In this document: positions 59,155-64,000 of the stretch, one piece after another
Layout: each line of letters starts with the position of its first letter
Numbering within the stretch: the stretch's first letter is position 1
NCBI GenBank assembly: GCA_030704615.1
Contig: CM060731.1
Coordinates: forward strand, 34,348,001 to 34,412,000
From: Takakia lepidozioides
Taxonomy: Eukaryota > Streptophyta > Takakiopsida > Takakiales > Takakiaceae
Length of the DNA: 64,000 nucleotides
Reading direction: 5' to 3'
Translations under genes and position numbers: made by a program
The notes under the pieces: generated by a model
Seen by the model: the letters and a program-made list of their open reading frames with translations, nothing else
What the model was told of the DNA's origin: nothing
Databases searched by the model: none

Positions 59155-61161
59155 TATACATAAATAAATAAATAAGTATAAATATATCCCTACTCCTGTG
59201 ACTTGGGAGTCACCGCCCCTAGGCAAGATTACTTTTTCCTTGATTTTCAATATGAATTGCAGGTCCCTTAAGTTTTTCTTGAAAAAGACATAGGTCCCCT
59301 TTTAAAAACAGAAAAACTGAAGAGAAAAGAAAAGGACCTCAGAAGGCTGACCCAGGGCTGACCCAAAAAGTATTATGGGTCCCTTTCCTTTAAGAAAATA
59401 AAAATAAAAATATATATGGTCCCCAATGTTAAGGCTAGCCTCCTGCCATGGTTATTTTTTTTCCATAAGAAGAGTCAAAAGAAAAAAGAAAAAAGAAAGA
59501 AGAGTCTTTAGAGAGTCCAACTCTAAATGAGTCTCTAAAAAAACAAAAAAAATAAAAAGAGTCTCTTCAAGCTTAGCACTGATCAAACCTTCGCTAAGTA
59601 TTCATCATGATCCTGATCATCTTCGTCTCTCAGATCCTTCATAGGCCTCATACGCCAACATGGCAAAGGATCATACCTCAACCTTGGCTAGGCTCTGCTG
59701 GGGCAATGGGTCGAAGAGCAGTTGGAGCTTTTGAGACGTCACCATGGTCGTCTTCCTCGATTTCATCTGCTATTTCCGCCCCCTTTCCGCCGTTTCATCA
59801 ACATGGTCTGATCGGAGGACTTGGAGACACCGGACTCGATTGACTCTCGATTGACTGCCCGTTACTGTTTGTCCGGACGCAGAAATGGGGGCGGATCACA
59901 TGTGGTTGGAATACAAAGAGCTGCAACAATTGGACTGTTTGCTTTGCCGGCCATATGGATGCCCAAGATCACTGTTGCATACCCCGAGCCTCTCAACAAT
60001 GCTTGCAGATCAGTAATCCAAAGTAAGTTACAGGCAATCACTTGCATTGACTCCCTTTGGTTCATTGTTTAACAGATTCTCACGGTTCAACTTTGCTGCG
60101 GGATTACATTTGACTTAAAGCCACTTCCCACTGAGACTAGAACTCTAGATGTTTTCGGGGAAAAACTGGTGCTTTCGCGCCGCCACTGTTTGGTTCTCAC
60201 CTACACCACACCTAAAACCAACCTCTTGGTAGATCATCTTCGGTTAGATGACAAAAAATGATGTCGTTTCCCCGGACCCGCGAAATATGGTTTTTCAAAG
60301 TTGGTGTGAGGTCAGGCTCACGACTACGTGTGCAATTTTGAACTCGCTGTTACCTAAACTTCGATGGATGTTTTCTACTGTACACTCGCAACTTTTGAAC
60401 AGCCATGCCAGTGAACCAGATTTGTTAGGAAGACCGTTGTGTACTGTTTTAATAATACCTGCATACCGAGTCCCTCGCATGCAATTCCTATATCAGTGGT
60501 ACCTGCGTCCTTTCCATCGACTGTGTTACCTGCTACTAGTAGCTCTCTCTCTCCCTCTCTCTAGATATTCTCTCAAGCTCTTGAGACGTCTTATGAGTAC
60601 ATGCTCAAGCTCTCGAGCACCCCGAGGCGAAGTACACAGCTCCAGTGGGTTCCAGGCGTGCAACTTTGAAAGAATTGGACATCACGTGTGTCGAAGTTTT
60701 GGGTTTTCTAAGACTTCACAGTCCCCTCGGCTTCGGCCCGTGGACGATTTCGTATGAGTTTCTAAACTTAAATCGACTGGACCTCAAGATTGCACTCTAT
60801 TACCTCCAAGTTTTGTGGGGATACACAACGACCGCCGATAGTCTTAGCCCAGTCAACATAGAAGTAGTTCACTGTACGAATCCCAACACTGGAGACCGAC
60901 ATAATCGATGCGTGAGCCAACCTTTGCAGGTAGGGAGATTAAGAAGCCCAAATGTTGAGTATTTCTAGCCTGTAAGAGAATGCCCCAAGAGAAGATTTTC
61001 CCCTCGGTAGACACAGTGTCCATGGGTAGCTGGAAAAACAATGAGCTGCTCTAGTCCAACCCAATATTGTGAAATCTTGCGATAATGTATTGTTATCGGT
61101 CCTGACTAGCCGAATCTCAAGGACGCTCTCTACATTAAGTCTTGTTTATCCAAGCAATATC
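59155..61161. other. upstream region of the lipase gene
   Basis: This contains A-rich runs to about 59580, then less biased DNA. A stretch at 59690-60024 ends at a GTAAGTTA donor-like site and could hold 5' exons, but its frame is interrupted. Pyrimidine repeats (CTCTCTCTCTCCC) lie at 60541-60563. Nothing here is assigned with confidence. Confidence 0.3.
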
Positions 61162-62460
61162 ATGTGTGTCTCAAGCAGAGAGCGTTGGTATGAAGGCCCG
61201 GAGGTGTTATATGGACAGGAATACTCCAATCTGGAGGGACTGGGCCACATGAAACAACAAGTGATTGATTCTCTCATAGCTACACGAGCGGCCTACGAAT
61301 GGACGAGTGATGGAGTTGTTGACGTTTTGAATCGAAAGTATGATCTCGAGACCAGCAAATATGAACTTCTTCACCACCCAGATCAGGTGAGAAACAGGAA
61401 ACTATTCGGACGACACGGCAAGGAACATGCGTATGTGATCGTTCGAAGTAGTAGCGGCTGTGTCATAGTGGCCTGCCGTGGTACCTTCTCTCTATCTGAC
61501 ATCGTCCAGGATATCAAAGTCTCAAAACTTCCCGTTTCCTTTGCTAAGCGAGGCTGCGCGCAAATAGGATTTTTGGAGCGGGCAATGTACTTGCCTGTTG
61601 ATCATTTACTCCAACTAGTACGATCCGGGGAAAAACTCATCTTCACCGGTCATTCGATGGGGGGGGCTGTGGCATCACTTGTTGCCTTGCGGGTCCTAGA
61701 GGCCTTGCGAGCCATTCCTGGGCATGAAGAAATTTCAAGGAGGCGCGTGAAGTGTATCACTTTTGCAACAGCACCATTTGCAAACCTTGAGCTTGCAGAT
61801 TATGTGAACTCTAGCTATCGGACTATCTTCCATAACCTCATCTCCAAGCACGACGTGGTTCCTCGGGCACACAATGTTTTACCACAGCTCCTCTTCCCAG
61901 CGGCACAGTGGTTTGTCGGCAAGATGAATGAGAGATGGGAGGTTCGAGCTAGCAAGGCGATCATAGAGCAGATGACAGGCATGTCAATACAGAAAGTCGT
62001 GAACCATCTAGAGGACAGGGTGCAGTCTCTGTGGCCTGCAACCCAGCTCTTCAATTTTATCCTCAACTGCGCAGCTGCCAACGAAGAGGCCCTCTTCTAC
62101 GGGCATTGTGGGTACCTGGTACTGCTGGATCCAGAAGCCCGGGATGCTAAATCCGCCGTGCACATCGACCAGATGGAAACTCTAGGTAATGACTTCTGCA
62201 TCGAGGGAAAATCAGCAGTTGAGGTCTACATGGAGCATGGATTGGCAAACCACTACGCTTGCCTGGTTCACAATCTCTCTGCGATGAAGGAACCTGGCCG
62301 TGAGTTGGCCGTGGTGCCAACACCCTCCCTTAGACAACTACTCCTAGATGGCTTGTCAATCAAGCAGCTGCTCTTCAATCCTTCACGGACTTGTTCTATG
62401 CAGCTCAACCGCATGTTGTTAAGAATAACCGGCAACGAGTTTCAAGCTTCAACGTTATAG
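61162..62460 (+). CDS. class-3 lipase (alpha/beta hydrolase)
   Basis: It hydrolyses acyl esters of glycerolipids. From ATG 61162 (MCVSSRERWYEG) the frame runs 432 codons without an intron to TAG at 62458-62460. Seen: IVACRGTFSLSDIVQDIKVS, the region that forms the oxyanion wall in Lipase_3 proteins; the nucleophile elbow TGHSMGGAVASL with Ser165; the Asp in SKHDVVPRAH (Asp231); and a candidate catalytic His in LANHYACLVH (His364). The frame stays open upstream of the ATG, and TCTCAAGCAG ending at 61177 looks like a splice acceptor. An N-terminal exon further left is therefore possible and the start is not secure. No signal peptide or membrane segment is clear. The exact subfamily is not determined. 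Confidence 0.82.
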   Translation: MCVSSRERWYEGPEVLYGQEYSNLEGLGHMKQQVIDSLIATRAAYEWTSDGVVDVLNRKYDLETSKYELLHHPDQVRNRKLFGRHGKEHAYVIVRSSSGCVIVACRGTFSLSDIVQDIKVSKLPVSFAKRGCAQIGFLERAMYLPVDHLLQLVRSGEKLIFTGHSMGGAVASLVALRVLEALRAIPGHEEISRRRVKCITFATAPFANLELADYVNSSYRTIFHNLISKHDVVPRAHNVLPQLLFPAAQWFVGKMNERWEVRASKAIIEQMTGMSIQKVVNHLEDRVQSLWPATQLFNFILNCAAANEEALFYGHCGYLVLLDPEARDAKSAVHIDQMETLGNDFCIEGKSAVEVYMEHGLANHYACLVHNLSAMKEPGRELAVVPTPSLRQLLLDGLSIKQLLFNPSRTCSMQLNRMLLRITGNEFQASTL

Positions 62461-64000
62461 CATGCTCAGATGAAAGCGTCTCCTTACAGCAACTCACTAA
62501 GTACTTGTTCTTATCCAGGAAAGCCCGGGTCAGATCATATATCTAGTGCAAATCTCATCAATGTGGACTTTTAGTGCACTTGAGAAAACACTGCACGTTG
62601 TAGCTGCTTGCCTAATGATGCATGTACAGTGCATACATGTCGGATTCACATGTACATATACATTTGAACTTCTAAAAAACAGAAGTTCTAGGCACTGTAA
62701 AGTCTCTGTTAAGTCTAAATTTGAGCTGATCAATAGAAGAAGTCATCCACATTTAATTGTTCCCGTAAATCTGCCTGCATTTGGAGATGTATGAATTCAT
62801 GACCACATCACTTGGTGCTGGCTTTTGCAACTGATCTCGAGTGACCTGAATGTTGGGGTTATTCCTCAATCAATGCACAGGATTCATGTGCTCAGGAGCT
62901 GCCTTAACAGCGAGCAGACTTCCTTTGAAACTTCCCGAATTATGTTTGACATCTGCACCTCCACTGAGCATGGAGTATGTGATTGACTACAGGTATGAAT
63001 TCCTTTCAGATTTGTAGTACTTATTGAGTCTTCCAGTGTAGCACTAGTGCAAGCACTTCACTTGGCCAATTTGCAAAGGATAACTGGCATGTGCCGGGCC
63101 TGCCTCCAAAGTGAGGGACGCGTTTTCTAAGTTACGTTCGGGGCCGGGCTTGCATCTTGAATTCCTAAGTGTTTCACAACGATTCATGATTGAGTTTTGA
63201 AGTAAAACTCTACCAGGCGGGGTCCCCCATATATACACACACAGTAAGTTGAGGATCGACCACGTGTGCACCTGCACTTTTGGAGTGACCGTCGTCAATG
63301 GAAGCAGCCGAAAAGATCTGACTCAGTTGTCTGGCCACAGTATTTAGTATATAAGCTAATCGAGTAGACCTTCTCCTCACAATTTACAGTCAACGAGGCG
63401 ACCCCTCTAGAGGTCAATTCGGGGGGCATTTCCTTGTTGGATTGGGCAACTGGGGACTTCCCAAGACTCTCTGCGGCACAGACAATGGCCGACCCTACAT
63501 AGACCTGTACATACGAAGTCGTATAGAAGTCAAGATTTATGTGAGATCTCATCCTGTACACTCCTGTTGCAACTTCAGGTGGAATGCAAGATGTAGAGGC
63601 TGTGCACGTCCGGATTTCTTGCATGCGCAATTCTAGCTGCTGCGGTTTCGGATCAATATTGAAGGGGGCAGTGGCAATATTCATGTAACCGTTTTACCTA
63701 GGTACTAAGAATTAAAATTGCAGACGACACCTGGAAAAGCCATTACTGTGCATGATATGTATGTGAATCTATCTTCAAAACAGCTACAAAATAGTTGATG
63801 ATCACTGTGTTGAACCTTATGTTAGTTCTTAGTGACTGAAGGCCCAATTGATGATCTACATAATTCAGTCTGCTCCTAAGAATCCATGAGTAGTTTGGTG
63901 ATTGTTTTTAAAAGCAGTGCATACATGTAGTCGACCTCCACCTTACTTGCCCTTTCTAGACCCGAGCAGAGTCGGAGAAAGGCAGGGTTCGATCAAAAGA
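62461..64000. other. 3' flank of the lipase gene to window end
   Basis: No gene, tRNA or transposon end could be supported. The short open frames show no recognisable domains. Confidence 0.4.

Noticed and set aside
60248-60757. 169-codon plus-strand frame upstream of the lipase
   Set aside because: Starts with ATG but shows only low-complexity Leu/Ser/Arg sequence from a pyrimidine-rich stretch and no domain.
1-64000. bacterial-type features: CRISPR arrays, operons, Shine-Dalgarno sites, riboswitches
   Set aside because: The window is eukaryotic by its introns and transposons; none was seen. The tandem units found are transposon or intron repeats.

Overview
The window looks like nuclear DNA of a land plant. 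The evidence is spliceosomal genes with GT-AG introns, CACTA (En/Spm) transposons with TNP2-type transposases, plant-type LINEs, PPR fragments, two chromodomain Ty3/gypsy elements, and a 14-exon plant-type lysophospholipid acyltransferase with EF-hands. One gypsy element has the gag/protease style of the Sushi/Tcn1-like chromoviruses, which have been described in mosses and other non-seed plants. A seedless plant (moss, lycophyte or fern) is therefore my guess, and it is only an inference.

Layout: (1) 1-11217, the right part of a CACTA element ('E1'). It has a TNP2 transposase on the minus strand (1-3428, running off the left edge) and, divergent to it, an accessory gene (5137-10723) whose first intron holds an antisense LINE fragment. 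(2) 11758-25279, an old, broken Sushi-like gypsy element whose gag is split by a younger plant-type chromovirus (12927-19951, 5-bp target duplication GTTCA). (3) 25280-45285, a LINE whose reverse transcriptase is split by a complete 14,235-bp CACTA element ('E2', 28592-42826, 3-bp duplication TAT). E2 carries a decayed TNP2 gene, a relative of the E1 accessory gene, and pieces of captured PPR genes. (4) 45286-64000, host DNA: an LPEAT2-like gene (45849-54026), a decayed zinc-finger or transposase-like pseudogene, two foldback elements, and a class-3 lipase (61162-62460).

The main observation is the accessory gene shared by E1 and E2. In both elements it is transcribed divergently from TNP2. 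In both it encodes the same series: a charged Ser-rich first exon, a Pro/Gly/Gln-rich segment, a Transposase_24-like (TNPA-type) domain, a coiled coil, an FCP1-like HAD phosphatase domain with DLNG in motif I, and a C-terminal domain. The two copies are strongly diverged but share intron positions, so the phosphatase looks like a resident component of this CACTA lineage and not a one-off capture.

Most transposon genes here are broken by stops or frameshifts. Exons 1 and 2 of the E1 transposase are open. The LPEAT2-like gene is complete except for one apparent extra A in exon 3. Exons were placed by reading frame, splice dinucleotides and family resemblance from memory; no search was run.
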